This document shows positions 1 to 8,503 of a stretch of DNA of 64,000 bases, piece by piece. Position 1 is the first letter of the stretch; the number at the start of each line of letters is the position of its first letter. The stretch lies in assembly GCA_900473805.1 (NCBI GenBank), contig UCMS01000006.1, positions 605,736 through 669,735 of the forward strand. Direction: 5' to 3'. The translations under genes and the position numbers were made by a program. The notes beneath the pieces are model-generated. The model did not search any database. It was not told where the DNA came from and saw only the letters and a program-made list of their open reading frames with translations. The stretch comes from Hyphomicrobiales bacterium (GTDB lineage: Bacteria > Pseudomonadota > Alphaproteobacteria > Rhizobiales > Rhizobiaceae).

Positions 1-946
1 CCATCTTCACCACCTGCAGCAGCTCGAACGGATTGGCCGGTGGCTCCGCCGCGACGCGCGAGGCGTCACGGCGTATGAAGAGAACGGCGCAGACCATCAT
101 CACGGCACCGGAAATCAGCAACGGTGGCAGGACGGCGGAAACGAGCGAGGGAGCGAGGGCCGCGACCAGAAGGCCGGTCCGCACCAGCGATACCGCTCCT
201 GCGGCCGCAGCACCACCGGCAGCGGCTTGCGCGGGCATGCCGGATACGCTTTGCCGGGCGAGCGTGACCGTCGTTGCGGTCGACGACACGAGGCCGCCGA
301 CGGCGCCGGCCACCAGATATCCCTGCCCGCTGCCGAGCAGGCGAACCGCAACGTAACCAACGAAAGACACGGAGGCGAGCAGAATGACAAGGACCAGCAG
401 GCTGCGCGGAGACACACCGCCGAAAGGACCATAGGGTGTGGCGGGTATCAGCGGCAGCAAGACAAAACTCATCGCCAGCAACACCACCGCTGAACGCAAT
501 TCCACCCAGGTCAACCGTCGAATGGCCCCGTGCAGAAACTCACGGCTGGCGAGCACCGTCACGATCGCGGCACCGCCTGCAGACGCGATGACCATGTCGC
601 CGAGCACGGCGAGCGCCCCGAGCGCGAACGTGGTGATGGCAGCAATGACGGTCGTTGCGCTGACGCTGTTTTCGGCTCGCGCCTGGATCAGCTCAAAGCG
701 CAGCACGACCGTCGTGACGGCAACGAGGAAGGCGGCGACGATAAGTCCGGGCAAGGGGCTGACGCGGATCCCGAGTTCCAGAAGACCGGCCAATCCGCCG
801 GTCATGCCGATCAGCGTAAAGGTTCGGATACCGGCCGTGCGGGCTCCTTCGGGTTCGGCACGCTCGCGCCAATGGCGCTCGACCCCGACGGCCGCACCGA
901 TCGCGATTGCCAGGCCCAGTCTTTGGAAGACATCGACGAGATCCAT
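1..946 (-). CDS. MgtC/SapB (DUF4010) family membrane protein, partial
   Basis: Translated from the ATG at 946, the frame stays open for 315 codons to the left edge, so the C-terminus is missing. The N-terminus (MDLVDVFQRLGLAIAIGAAV, then G-V-E-R-H-W and G-A-R-T-A-G-I-R-T) matches the MgtC/SapB N-terminal domain, with its Gly-x-Glu-Arg and Gly-x-Arg-Thr signatures. Several hydrophobic segments follow, then a DUF4010-like part rich in Ala, Gly, Leu and Val. It would be an inner-membrane protein. Substrate and role are unknown; MgtC itself affects Mg2+ and F-ATPase physiology. It lies 44 bases after the Sel1 gene on the same strand, so the two are probably co-transcribed. Family call is good, function open. 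Confidence 0.8.
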   Translation of the reverse strand, partial: MDLVDVFQRLGLAIAIGAAVGVERHWRERAEPEGARTAGIRTFTLIGMTGGLAGLLELGIRVSPLPGLIVAAFLVAVTTVVLRFELIQARAENSVSATTVIAAITTFALGALAVLGDMVIASAGGAAIVTVLASREFLHGAIRRLTWVELRSAVVLLAMSFVLLPLIPATPYGPFGGVSPRSLLVLVILLASVSFVGYVAVRLLGSGQGYLVAGAVGGLVSSTATTVTLARQSVSGMPAQAAAGGAAAAGAVSLVRTGLLVAALAPSLVSAVLPPLLISGAVMMVCAVLFIRRDASRVAAEPPANPFELLQVVKM

Positions 947-990
947 GAGCGCCGCCCTCCCCGGACGCGACGTCGACCCGTGCTGTCAAC

Positions 991-2181
991 TCAGCTCCGG
1001 CGGAACCGGTTGGCGCGATCGATTGCCTGCTTCTGCTGCTCTTCGTTCAGTCCGAGATAGAAATCTTCAAGCGTTGGATCCTTCAGCCCGGCCCGTCGCG
1101 ACAACACGTACCACTTCGCGGCCTCCACCGGATTGGGCGCCGTGCCAAGCGCATTGATATAGACATGCGCCAGCCGGTTCTGCGCCACCACATTGCCGCG
1201 CTTGGCGGCAATCGACAGCCAGCGATAGCCCCCCTCATAGTCTCGCGGACCGTTGATCCCGTTGACGAGCCACAGCCCCATATCGAGCTGCGCTGTATCG
1301 AAACCGGCCTTGGCGGCGCGCTCCATCCATTCGCGCGTCCGCCGCTTCTTTTCCGGCGGCACCTCCTTCAGGGCCGTATACACCTGAGCCAGCGCATATT
1401 GCGCGTCGGCGATACCCTGTTCGGCAGCCTTTTCATAATAAGGCATAGCAAGTTCGAGCCCGCGGACGCCGGGATTCTGCGAGACGAGGATCTGCGCCCA
1501 GTTGAACTGCGCCGATCCGTTGCCGCCGTCGGCGGCCTTTTTCATGTAATCGTCGGCCTTGGCCTTGTCGCGTTCGACCTCACGCCCTTCCATGAGAAGA
1601 AGGGCGTATTTGAACATGGCAGAGGTGTCTCCGCCCTGCGCGGCCTGGGCATACCAGAAGGCAGCGCCTTTTGTGTCCCGCTTTACTCCGAGCCCTCGTG
1701 ACATGATTTCGGCAAGCAGGGTCTGTGCCGCCGGATCCCCGAGCTGGGCGCGCGGAAGGGCCTTATCGACGGCCGTCAGAAACAGCCCGCGCTGAAAGGC
1801 ACCGTAAGCCTCGTCCGGCTCTCCCTTGAACGGCTTCTCCGCCGGCAGGTCCGGCAGCGGGGCGCCCATGCGCAGGTAGATGTTGATGCCCTGCAGCTCT
1901 TCGCTCTTTGCCCCTGCCGTCACCTTCCCGCTCTTGACGAGCGGCGGATCCGCTTTCCCGGCATTGCGATCGAGCTTGGTGGCATCGCCACCGGCGCTGT
2001 CGTCCCGCTTGCCGCGATCAATGTCGCCCGCATCGGAAGGATTGGCCGGCTGGATGGCCGGTGCGTCACCGATCTCGACACCATCCTCGCTCTCCTGAGC
2101 CATCGCGGGCAGGCCCGAAGCCAGGCTGGCTCCGATGAGAACGGCAAGAATCAGGCTGCGGGAGGTGAAAGATTGGCGCAT
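991..2181 (-). CDS. Secreted Sel1-like repeat (tetratricopeptide-type) protein
   Basis: About 396 residues. A Sec signal peptide is visible (MRQSFTSRSLILAVLIGASL, then an Ala-rich cleavage zone ending A-M-A-Q). An acidic low-complexity linker covers roughly residues 30-90. Several Sel1/SLR repeats follow, with motifs such as A-x-x-L-L-A-E-I-M-S-x-G-L-G-V and A-x-x-W-Y-A-Q-A-A. Sel1 repeats form alpha-alpha solenoids that bind protein partners; in rhizobia, ExoR-like Sel1 proteins act in the periplasm. I chose the ATG at 2181. A TTG at 2193 would overlap the upstream stop and add four residues. It sits 8 bases behind the ThiE-like gene. Partner unknown. Confidence 0.85.
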   Translation of the reverse strand: MRQSFTSRSLILAVLIGASLASGLPAMAQESEDGVEIGDAPAIQPANPSDAGDIDRGKRDDSAGGDATKLDRNAGKADPPLVKSGKVTAGAKSEELQGINIYLRMGAPLPDLPAEKPFKGEPDEAYGAFQRGLFLTAVDKALPRAQLGDPAAQTLLAEIMSRGLGVKRDTKGAAFWYAQAAQGGDTSAMFKYALLLMEGREVERDKAKADDYMKKAADGGNGSAQFNWAQILVSQNPGVRGLELAMPYYEKAAEQGIADAQYALAQVYTALKEVPPEKKRRTREWMERAAKAGFDTAQLDMGLWLVNGINGPRDYEGGYRWLSIAAKRGNVVAQNRLAHVYINALGTAPNPVEAAKWYVLSRRAGLKDPTLEDFYLGLNEEQQKQAIDRANRFRRS

Positions 2182-2189
2182 GCCGCGGT

Positions 2190-2837
2190 TCAATCCGCAA
2201 ACCGTGGCGCTTTTTCGTCAAGCTCCGCATTCACCCGTGCAACGATCGCGGCCGCATTGGCCGGATCCTCGAAGACCGCCTTGCCAAGCGCCACGAATTC
2301 GACGCCAGCTTCGGCAACAACGACCGCCGATGACGGGTCCGTGCCCCCCATGACGATCGCCGGGATCTCGATCATCGCCGACCACCATTCGCCGAGCGCG
2401 ACGTTTTTCGTATGCGCCTCTGGCTTGATGTCGCCGTCCAGCTTGCCGAAGAAGACATAGTCCGGCTGAGTTTCGCCGATTTCCAGCGCATGGTGCCGGT
2501 CCATGGCATTGCCACCGCCGACGATCAGCTTTGGCTGGTGTTTCTCCACCGCTTCGGCCAGTGCTTCCGCATTCCCGGTGATGTGCAGACCATCCGCCTT
2601 CACCCGCCCTGCGACCCGGCTGTTGTCGACCACGAGAGCGGCAGCGCCCGCCTCCTGGATCACCGGCACCAGAAGCTCTGCATGTTTCTGGAACTCACCG
2701 TCGTCGAGCCCGTATTGCGGGATGATGACCGAGGCCACGTCCCCACCCCGCAGAGCATTGGCCACCGTCTCGGCGCGCAGAGCCGGATCGGCGATCTCGG
2801 GGACGATGAGCACGAGGCGGCAGCGGTCTTCAGTCAT
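2190..2837 (-). CDS. Thiamine-phosphate synthase-like (ThiE/TenI superfamily) protein
   Basis: 215 residues of TIM-barrel type. Visible features are V-K-A-D-G-L-H-I-T-G at the position of the ThiE D-G-V-H-L-G-Q motif, V-G-G-G-N, D-Y-V-F-F-G, and a C-terminal phosphate-binding pair (I-V-M-G-G-T and F-V-A-L-G-K-A-V-F). The ThiE Gln/Lys/Arg pyrimidine-site signatures are poorly kept. It is therefore probably a paralogue rather than the main thiamine-phosphate synthase; no other thiamine gene is nearby. It heads the minus-strand group with the Sel1 and MgtC genes. The reaction is uncertain. Confidence 0.7.
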   Translation of the reverse strand: MTEDRCRLVLIVPEIADPALRAETVANALRGGDVASVIIPQYGLDDGEFQKHAELLVPVIQEAGAAALVVDNSRVAGRVKADGLHITGNAEALAEAVEKHQPKLIVGGGNAMDRHHALEIGETQPDYVFFGKLDGDIKPEAHTKNVALGEWWSAMIEIPAIVMGGTDPSSAVVVAEAGVEFVALGKAVFEDPANAAAIVARVNAELDEKAPRFAD

Positions 2838-2940
2838 GCAGCGATATCCGTTTGCGGGACATTTCCACGACGGTGGAATTCGTCCTCGTTTTATCTAGAC
2901 AAATCCGATAGACCGCTCTTCCGAAAGGATCAACCGATCA

Positions 2941-3717
2941 ATGCTGACAGACCTGAACTTCTATGCCGTCGCTATTCCCGCTGTCGCACTGGTCGGCCTG
3001 TCCAAGGGTGGGCTGGGTGGCGCATTTGCCCTGATCGGCGTGCCCCTGCTGGCAATCGCCGTGCCGCCGATGCAGGCGGCCGCAATCTTTCTGCCGATCC
3101 TGCTGGTCATGGACGCCGTGGCGCTCTGGGCCTGGCGCAGGCACAACAACCGGGCAACGCTCTTCGTTATGCTTCCCGGCGCCATCATCGGCATCATTCT
3201 CGGCTGGGCGACTTCGACGCTCGTCTCGCCCAATGCCATGCGCCTGGTCCTCGGGGGCATCGCGCTGATCTTTGCACTGCGCTACTTTATCGAAAGTTAT
3301 GCGGCACGAGACGGCGGAGAAAAACCTCCAGCGCCCGAACGGCCGATGGCCGGTTCCTTCTGGGGGGCGCTTGCCGGCTATTCCAGCTTTGTCGCCCATG
3401 CCGGTGGCCCGCCCTTCCAGGTTTACACCTTGCCGCTGAAGCTCGACCCGAAAACCTATACCGGCATGTCGACCCGCTTCTTCGCCATTCTCAATGCGAT
3501 CAAGGTGATCCCGTATTTCGCCCTGGGCGAGCTCGACAGCACCAATTTGAGCCTGTCCGCGGTCCTTTTGCCCGTCGCTCTGGTCTCCACCCTGATCGGC
3601 GCGAAAGTGGTCCACTACATGAAGCCGAGGATCTTTTACCCGCTGATGTATGGCATGGTCTTGATTGCCGGGGCGAAGCTCTTCTACGACGGCGGCACGG
3701 GCCTGCTCGGCCCTTGA
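2941..3717 (+). CDS. TauE/SafE (TSUP) family sulfite/anion exporter
   Basis: 258 residues, almost wholly hydrophobic with about seven or eight membrane spans. The N-terminus carries the family pattern (V-G-L-S-K-G-G-L-G-G-A-F-A near residue 20) and a second half-repeat (Y-S-S-F-V-A-H-A-G-G-P-P) near residue 150, matching the duplicated TSUP topology. TSUP proteins move sulfite, sulfoacetate, taurine breakdown products or other small anions across the inner membrane. An ArsR regulator follows 65 bases later on the same strand. The substrate cannot be read from the sequence. Confidence 0.88.
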   Translation: MLTDLNFYAVAIPAVALVGLSKGGLGGAFALIGVPLLAIAVPPMQAAAIFLPILLVMDAVALWAWRRHNNRATLFVMLPGAIIGIILGWATSTLVSPNAMRLVLGGIALIFALRYFIESYAARDGGEKPPAPERPMAGSFWGALAGYSSFVAHAGGPPFQVYTLPLKLDPKTYTGMSTRFFAILNAIKVIPYFALGELDSTNLSLSAVLLPVALVSTLIGAKVVHYMKPRIFYPLMYGMVLIAGAKLFYDGGTGLLGP

Positions 3718-3782
3718 GCGCGGCGCTTGCTGCACCGCACATCGCGCTTGCCGGAGACCGGCCTTTGACATAACGTTTCGCC

Positions 3783-4043
3783 ATGACGAACGCGGACCCT
3801 TTCATGGCGATCGCAGACCCGAACCGGCGGCACATCCTTGAAGATTTGCGCCGGGGGCCGAAGACCGTGAACGATCTGGCAAGCCGCCTGCCCATCAGCC
3901 GCCCCGCCGTTTCGCAGCATCTGAAGGCCCTGCTCGACGCCGGCCTGGTCGAAGTCAACGCCGAGGGTACCCGCCGCTTCTACAGCGTTCGCCGACCCGG
4001 TTTCGACCGGATGAACATCTGGCTCGACCAGTTCTGGACCTGA
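3783..4043 (+). CDS. ArsR/SmtB-type winged-helix transcriptional regulator
   Basis: 86 residues consisting of one winged helix-turn-helix: A-D-P-N-R-R-H-I-L-E-D-L, then the recognition region I-S-R-P-A-V-S-Q-H-L-K-A-L and a wing with R-R-F-Y-S-V. It has no Cys, so the usual metal-sensing Cys motif is absent. This resembles the metal-independent ArsR subgroup seen with SRPBCC or exporter genes. It likely controls itself and perhaps the TauE gene just upstream, though nothing shows the operator. Start is the ATG at 3783. Confidence 0.85.
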   Translation: MTNADPFMAIADPNRRHILEDLRRGPKTVNDLASRLPISRPAVSQHLKALLDAGLVEVNAEGTRRFYSVRRPGFDRMNIWLDQFWT

Positions 4044-4069
4044 TAGTGATCTCCGCACAGCCCTGAAGC

Positions 4070-4106
4070 CAAAGAAAAGCCCCGAAGTCCTTGGGAACTC
4101 CGGGGC
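4070..4106 (-). terminator. Rho-independent terminator after the minus-strand DUF465 gene
   Basis: The arms at 4079-4090 and 4094-4106 (outer six pairs GCCCCG/CGGGGC) form an interrupted hairpin. Read on the minus strand it is followed by TTTTCTTT (4078-4071). It also lies after the plus-strand ArsR gene but has no T-run on that strand. Confidence 0.7.
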
Positions 4107-4195
4107 GGGGGAATGTTTCTGGCTGCTTCAAGAATACATCGGGATCTTCGGGGGCCTCGGGGGCAATTGGATCCCGGCGCAGCCGGTCTGGAAGG

Positions 4196-4372
4196 TTAGT
4201 GGCGCGTAGACGCCTTCAGGCGTTCCATTTCATCCTTGAGGCGCAGTTTCAGACGCTTGAGTTCGGCGATCTGACGGTCGTCGACGGAGGGGGATGCGAG
4301 CGCGTCATGGAGCTGGTCTTCCAGTGCACCATGCTTCTTCTGCAGCGAGTCAAGATGAGCCTGTATGGTCAT
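4196..4372 (-). CDS. DUF465 (YdcH-like) small coiled-coil protein
   Basis: 58 residues from the ATG at 4372 (MTIQAHLDSLQKKHGALEDQ, then a basic helix ending K-A-S-T-R-H). The pattern of one helix with L-x-x-K-H-x-x-L-E and L-K-R-L-K-L-R-L-K-D-E-M is the DUF465/YdcH family, short alpha-helical hairpins of unknown role common in alphaproteobacteria. A longer in-frame start 39 bases upstream adds only low-quality residues, so I use 4372. It is divergent from a second DUF465 gene 233 bases away. Confidence 0.85.
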   Translation of the reverse strand: MTIQAHLDSLQKKHGALEDQLHDALASPSVDDRQIAELKRLKLRLKDEMERLKASTRH

Positions 4373-4605
4373 TTGATACGTCCTTCCTTGTCGCCTACCT
4401 CCAGCCCTCATCCGCTGGAGTTTCAGGCTTTGCGAAAGTAATGTGACACGAGAAATGCGGTTTGTCGAAGGCGATTTCGTGATTTCGACCCCCGAAAATC
4501 AGGGACAAGGATAACTTCCCGTTACCGGTATTTGATGATAGGAGCTTGCGCGAATCCAACGGCCATTCTTTAACGATGGGCCACAGGGCGAAGATGGGGA
4601 ACAAG

Positions 4606-4809
4606 ATGGCCGATCAGGAACAGGCTGACATCCGGCTCTCGCTGGCGCGGCTTCGCCAGGAGCATGAAGACTATGACGCGGCGATCAACGCGATGATCAC
4701 AACCGGTTGCGACGCCCTCAGAATCCAGCGCATGAAGAAGAAGAAATTGTCCATCAAGGACAAGATCACAGCGCTGGAAGACCAGATCATCCCCGATATC
4801 ATCGCCTGA
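4606..4809 (+). CDS. DUF465 family protein, first gene before purE
   Basis: 67 residues from the ATG at 4606, preceded by GGGGA six bases upstream. The sequence is one charged helical hairpin: [13 protein letters not shown], then [11 protein letters not shown] and a short I-I-P-D-I-I-A tail. It belongs to DUF465, like its divergent neighbour, but is clearly a different paralogue. It ends 16 bases before purE, so it probably shares the pur transcript. Molecular role unknown. Confidence 0.85.
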   Translation: MADQEQADIRLSLARLRQEHEDYDAAINAMITTGCDALRIQRMKKKKLSIKDKITALEDQIIPDIIA

Positions 4810-4825
4810 GCCGGAAGGACCAAGC

Positions 4826-5326
4826 ATGGCTGCCGACTGCCCGCCCGTCGCCATCATCATGGGAAGCCAGTCCGACTGGGAAACCATGAAGAATGCCGCC
4901 GATACCCTCGACGCACTCGGCGTTTCCTACGAGGCACGCATCGTTTCGGCACATCGCACGCCTGACCGGATGTACGCCTTTGCCAAGGGCGCCCGTGACG
5001 AAGGCTTCCAGGTGATCATCGCCGGTGCCGGCGGCGCCGCTCATCTGCCCGGCATGGTGGCCTCCCTCTCGCCCCTGCCCGTCTTTGGCGTACCGGTCCA
5101 GTCAAAATCCATGTCCGGACTCGACAGCCTCTATTCCATCGTCCAGATGCCGGCCGGCATTCCTGTCGGCACGCTGGCCATCGGACGCGCCGGTGCGGTG
5201 AACGCCGCCCTGATGGCCGCTCGCGTGCTGGCGCTTCATGACGACGAACTGGCCGACCGCCTGGACGAGTGGATCGTCCGCCAGGCAGGATCGGTCGCCG
5301 ACTACCCGATGGACGAAACTCCATGA
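4826..5326 (+). CDS. purE: N5-carboxyaminoimidazole ribonucleotide mutase
   Basis: 166 residues, the normal size for class I PurE. It converts N5-CAIR to CAIR in de novo purine synthesis. Motifs seen are the N-terminal substrate loop [17 protein letters not shown] with the catalytic His, and [12 protein letters not shown]. The gene overlaps purK by four bases (ATGA), so translation is coupled and the two act in sequence. Confidence 0.97.
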   Translation: MAADCPPVAIIMGSQSDWETMKNAADTLDALGVSYEARIVSAHRTPDRMYAFAKGARDEGFQVIIAGAGGAAHLPGMVASLSPLPVFGVPVQSKSMSGLDSLYSIVQMPAGIPVGTLAIGRAGAVNAALMAARVLALHDDELADRLDEWIVRQAGSVADYPMDETP

Positions 5327-6387
5327 CAGTGCACACGGTCGGCATCATTGGCGGCGGCCAGCTCGGCCGCATGTTGGCCATGGCGGCAGCGCGGCTGAAT
5401 TTCCGCACGATCATCTTGGAACCGCAGGCCGACAGCCCCGCAGCCCAAGTGGCCAACCGTCAGATTACCGCGGCGTACGACGAACCGGCAGCACTGACCG
5501 AACTCGCGAGCCTCTGCGACGTCGTCACCTACGAGTTCGAAAACGTACCCGTTTCGGCGGCCGAACATCTGGCAAAGAGCGTCCCCGTCTATCCGCCACC
5601 AAAGGCGCTGGAAGTCGCTCAGGATCGCTTGACTGAAAAGCGCTTTCTCAATGCCTCCGGTATCGAGACGGCCCGCTTCCACGCCGTGAACAGCCAGGCC
5701 GACCTTGAGACAGCCCTCGTCGATTTCGGCGGCGAAGGCGTGTTGAAGACCTGCAGGCTGGGTTACGATGGCAAGGGGCAGAAGGTCTTCCGCAAAGGCG
5801 ACTCGGCAGGTGGCGCCTTTGAGGCCCTCGGTTCCGTGCCGCTGATTCTCGAAAGCTTCGTGCCGTTCGTCCGCGAGGTCTCGATCATCGCTGCCCGCGG
5901 CATCGACGGCCAGGTGCGCTGCTACGACCCGACAGAGAACGTCCACCGGAACGGCATCCTCCACACCTCGACCCAGCCTGCCGCGATCACGCCGGAAACG
6001 GCGACGGCAGCCCGGGCCGCCGCGACGAAGCTGCTAGACGGCCTTGGTTATGTCGGCGTCGTCGGCATGGAGTTCTTCGTGCTCGAAGACGGCCATCTGA
6101 TTGCCAACGAAATCGCGCCGCGCGTCCACAATTCCGGCCACTGGACGGAAGCCGCCTGCATCGTCTCACAGTTCGAACAGCACATCCGCGCGGTAACCGG
6201 CCTGCCCTTGGGCGATCCCGTCCGCCACTCCGACTGCGTGATGACGAATCTGATCGGCCACGACATCGATTCTGTCCCGACCTGGCTCGCCAAGCCCAAT
6301 GTGCTTGTCCATCTCTACGGCAAGACGGAAGCCCGTCACGGCCGAAAGATGGGGCATGTGACGGAAATCCTGCCTTTCCGCGATTGA
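5323..6387 (+). CDS. purK: N5-carboxyaminoimidazole ribonucleotide synthase
   Basis: 354 residues from the ATG at 5323, which overlaps the purE stop. PurK uses ATP and bicarbonate to carboxylate AIR to N5-CAIR, the substrate of PurE. The protein opens with [12 protein letters not shown], the ATP-grasp N-terminal signature. Mid-protein [12 protein letters not shown] matches the ATP-binding loop, and [14 protein letters not shown] lies near the active site. Length and motifs are typical and intact. Confidence 0.97.
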   Translation: MTVHTVGIIGGGQLGRMLAMAAARLNFRTIILEPQADSPAAQVANRQITAAYDEPAALTELASLCDVVTYEFENVPVSAAEHLAKSVPVYPPPKALEVAQDRLTEKRFLNASGIETARFHAVNSQADLETALVDFGGEGVLKTCRLGYDGKGQKVFRKGDSAGGAFEALGSVPLILESFVPFVREVSIIAARGIDGQVRCYDPTENVHRNGILHTSTQPAAITPETATAARAAATKLLDGLGYVGVVGMEFFVLEDGHLIANEIAPRVHNSGHWTEAACIVSQFEQHIRAVTGLPLGDPVRHSDCVMTNLIGHDIDSVPTWLAKPNVLVHLYGKTEARHGRKMGHVTEILPFRD

Positions 6388-6545
6388 TATGCCGGGTTTT
6401 TTAGCCGTTTCGGCGGGGCAAATGCCGCCGGACCGGTTGACAGGCAGGCCCTCCTCGGGCTAATTGCCGCCAACTCTTCAGGGGCGCGCCCAGCGGCGCG
6501 CTTTTGATTGTTTGAAGACAGTGGGTGAATGACACATTCCCCGAC
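6388..6545 (+). ncRNA. ssrS: Candidate 6S RNA (ssrS) between purK and L36
   Basis: A 178-base gap between purK and the L36 gene is rich in pairing segments and not coding. A long imperfect helix is visible around 6434-6475: GTTG/CAAC, GGCA/TGCC and CCC/GGG pair in order with small internal loops and a TCCTC apical loop, like the rod shape of 6S RNA. A 7-bp hairpin (6484-6501) with TTTT follows. From memory, Rhizobiales genomes carry 6S RNA next to purK; I cannot check that here. The ends are approximate. Alternatively this is only the purK 3' end plus a terminator and the L36 leader. Confidence 0.45.
6484..6505 (+). terminator. GC-rich hairpin with T-run downstream of purK
   Basis: GCGCGCC (6484-6490), loop CAGC, GGCGCGC (6495-6501), then TTTT. 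Perfect 7-bp stem. It could end the purEK transcript or be the 3' hairpin of a structured RNA that includes the region before it. Confidence 0.6.
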
Positions 6546-6565
6546 AATCGTTGTGGACCAGAAAA

Positions 6566-6691
6566 ATGAAGATCAAGAACTCGCTGAAAGCGCTTAAGGC
6601 CCGTCATCGCGACAACCGTCTGGTTCGCCGCAAGGGCCGCATCTACATCATCAACAAGCAGAACCCGCGCTTCAAGGCTCGCCAGGGCTGA
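6566..6691 (+). CDS. rpmJ: 50S ribosomal protein L36, zinc-less form
   Basis: 41 residues, too short for most ORF cut-offs: [20 protein letters not shown], then [21 protein letters not shown]. This is bacterial L36 of the alphaproteobacterial type. The Cys-x2-Cys...Cys-x4-His zinc ribbon of the standard 37-residue form is absent (no Cys at all), so it is the zinc-independent (C-minus) form. It is a stand-alone gene outside the ribosomal protein operons. A GGATCC-containing 8-bp hairpin (6698-6717) lies just after it but lacks a T-run. Confidence 0.93.
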   Translation: MKIKNSLKALKARHRDNRLVRRKGRIYIINKQNPRFKARQG

Positions 6692-6803
6692 GACTTTCGG
6701 GATCCTTGCGGATCCCGGGCGTGACGTGACTGCCGCCGGCAACGGCGTGTTGATATCGAAGATTTGAGTTTGAAAGACGGCGCTGAGGGACTACCTTCCC
6801 TTC

Positions 6804-7526
6804 ATGCGCCGTTTTTCTTTGCGACTCGCTTCAAGCCTTCTGCTTCTCTCATCCGCGCTATCTTCCGGCAACGCGGCAGCGCAGGCGCTCGATCAGCAGA
6901 TGCTGCAGCAGCCCATGCCTGGGCAGCCAGTGCCAGATCAGGCCCTGCCCGATCGGCCCCAGCAGCCAATGCCGGCGCCCCCTGCCCCAACAGTGACGCC
7001 GCCGGCTGAGGCCGCCATAGAACGGGTACCGCTGGCTCCGCCGAAAGCGCAGAGCATCGACGAGATGCTGGCGCAACTGAAGCGTGAGCGTGATCCCCAG
7101 GCAGCCCGTATTCTTGCGAATTCCACCATGGCAGCCTGGAGTGAATCGCACAGCCCGACCGTCGACCTCCTGATGCAATGGTCTGCCAAAGCGGCTGCCG
7201 AGAAGCGCAATGCTGCAGCGCTCGACTTTATCGACCAGGCAATCACGCTGAAGCCCGATTTTGTCGGCGCCTGGAACCAGCGCGCCACGTTGCATTTCAC
7301 CATGGGCAACTACAAGAAGTCCGTCTCGGACATTGAGCGCGTGCTGAAGTTGGAGCCGCGCCATTTCGGTGCACTTGCGGGGCTTGCCGGCATCCTGACG
7401 GAGCGCGGCAGCAAACAGGCAGCCCTGCATGCCTGGGAGCGATATCTCGACATCTACCCGGCAGACCGCGAGGCCCAGGAAATCGTCTCGAAACTCTCCG
7501 AAGAGCTGGCCGGTCAGCGAACGTGA
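6804..7526 (+). CDS. Exported tetratricopeptide repeat protein
   Basis: 240 residues. A signal peptide is clear (MRRFSLRLASSLLLLSSALS followed by S-G-N-A-A-A-Q-A). Next is a low-complexity stretch, residues about 27-70, rich in Gln, Pro and Met, which is probably a flexible periplasmic linker. The C-terminal half has TPR units (for example A-L-D-F-I-D-Q-A-I-T-L-K-P-D-F-V and a matching unit around L-K-L-E-P-R). Likely a periplasmic scaffold; its partner is unknown. It stands alone between L36 and a convergent operon. Confidence 0.85.
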   Translation: MRRFSLRLASSLLLLSSALSSGNAAAQALDQQMLQQPMPGQPVPDQALPDRPQQPMPAPPAPTVTPPAEAAIERVPLAPPKAQSIDEMLAQLKRERDPQAARILANSTMAAWSESHSPTVDLLMQWSAKAAAEKRNAAALDFIDQAITLKPDFVGAWNQRATLHFTMGNYKKSVSDIERVLKLEPRHFGALAGLAGILTERGSKQAALHAWERYLDIYPADREAQEIVSKLSEELAGQRT

Positions 7527-7590
7527 AGACACTGGCCGACCTGGCCTAGGCCACAGACGCGTGATGCATCGACGATTGGCTTGGGCCTAT

Positions 7591-7875
7591 TCAGCCCTTC
7601 AAGCCCTCAAGGCCCGCCACGGTCCGCGTTATCGCGACTTCGATCACCTCGCAAACCGCGATGCCCTCCACCACGAAGGGATCGTCGGCGACATAGGCTT
7701 CGATTTGATGACGTTCACCCTGGGCCAGGATGACGCCACCGGTGCGCGGGGTTTTGCGTCCGGACGCGATGAACACACCGCGAGCGTAGCCTTCACTCAC
7801 CCAATCCATATGCGCAGCCATGAAGCGGTCAGCTTCCTGGACGGACTTTAGATAGGTCAGGGAGAGAATGAACAT
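7591..7875 (-). CDS. YciI family protein
   Basis: 94 residues from the ATG at 7875 (MFILSLTYLKSVQEADRFMA). It has the YCII ferredoxin-like fold features: an N-terminal strand with L-x-Y, a conserved His in the H-x-x-W region (A-A-H-M-D-W), G-R-K-T-P-R-T-G-G and a D-D-P-F-V-V-E-G-I-A segment. YciI proteins are small dimeric enzymes or binding proteins of mostly unknown substrate. An upstream in-frame start would overlap pabC, so the shorter start is preferred. Last gene of the pepF-pabB-pabC group. Confidence 0.85.
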   Translation of the reverse strand: MFILSLTYLKSVQEADRFMAAHMDWVSEGYARGVFIASGRKTPRTGGVILAQGERHQIEAYVADDPFVVEGIAVCEVIEVAITRTVAGLEGLKG

Positions 7876-7882
7876 CGGATAC

Positions 7883-8503
7883 CTATTCAACCAGTTCGGC
7901 ACGGATCAGCCCGCGCAGGGAATTGCCGACAAAAAGCCTGCGATGGCGCAAGTCGGCAAGCTTCAGGACCTCACCCCGCGCCTTGCGCTCGCGGATCAGT
8001 TCCGCCCTGAGCACACCCGGCAGCAGGCCGCTGGTCAGCGGCGGCGTAATCAGCGTCCCATCCGCAGCCTCGGCGAAAACATTGGTGATCGTGCCCTCAC
8101 AGACCTCGTCGCGTTCGTTGAGCAGAATCACCTCGTCGGCTTCGTCCTTGGAATATTCGGCGCGCGCCGCCTCATAGGGTTCGCGGCGGGTGGTTTTGTG
8201 CCGAAACAGGCTATCCTCGGATTGCAGTCGCGTTTTCGCGACCTTGAGCCGCCACACGGTCTCTTCCCCTTCGGGGATGAAGGCGCTGGTCGAGATCTCA
8301 ATCTTGCCGCGAAAGCTCATCACCAGCCGGACACGCAGCGGCGCATCCCCTGACACTTCTTTTTCAAGCTTGCCCTTGGCATCCTGCGGCTGGCGAAACC
8401 CGAGCGCATCGGCAGAGCGGGCGAGCCGACGCAGATGCTGGTCGAGCCGGAGAAACCCCGTACCCGGCTGCCACCGCATCGTCTCGATCAGCGAGAAATC
8501 CAT
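7883..8503 (-). CDS. pabC: Class IV aminotransferase, probable aminodeoxychorismate lyase
   Basis: 206 residues from the ATG at 8503 (MDFSLIETMRWQPGTGFLRL). Fold-type IV PLP features are the lysine region F-R-H-K-T-T-R-R, the E-G-T-I-T-N-V-F motif and S-G-L-L-P-G-V-L-R. Such enzymes release pyruvate from aminodeoxychorismate to give p-aminobenzoate for folate. The gene overlaps the 3' end of pabB by 16 bases, which supports this role over a branched-chain aminotransferase. It is shorter than E. coli PabC (about 269 residues), as is common in rhizobia. Confidence 0.82.
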   Translation of the reverse strand: MDFSLIETMRWQPGTGFLRLDQHLRRLARSADALGFRQPQDAKGKLEKEVSGDAPLRVRLVMSFRGKIEISTSAFIPEGEETVWRLKVAKTRLQSEDSLFRHKTTRREPYEAARAEYSKDEADEVILLNERDEVCEGTITNVFAEAADGTLITPPLTSGLLPGVLRAELIRERKARGEVLKLADLRHRRLFVGNSLRGLIRAELVE

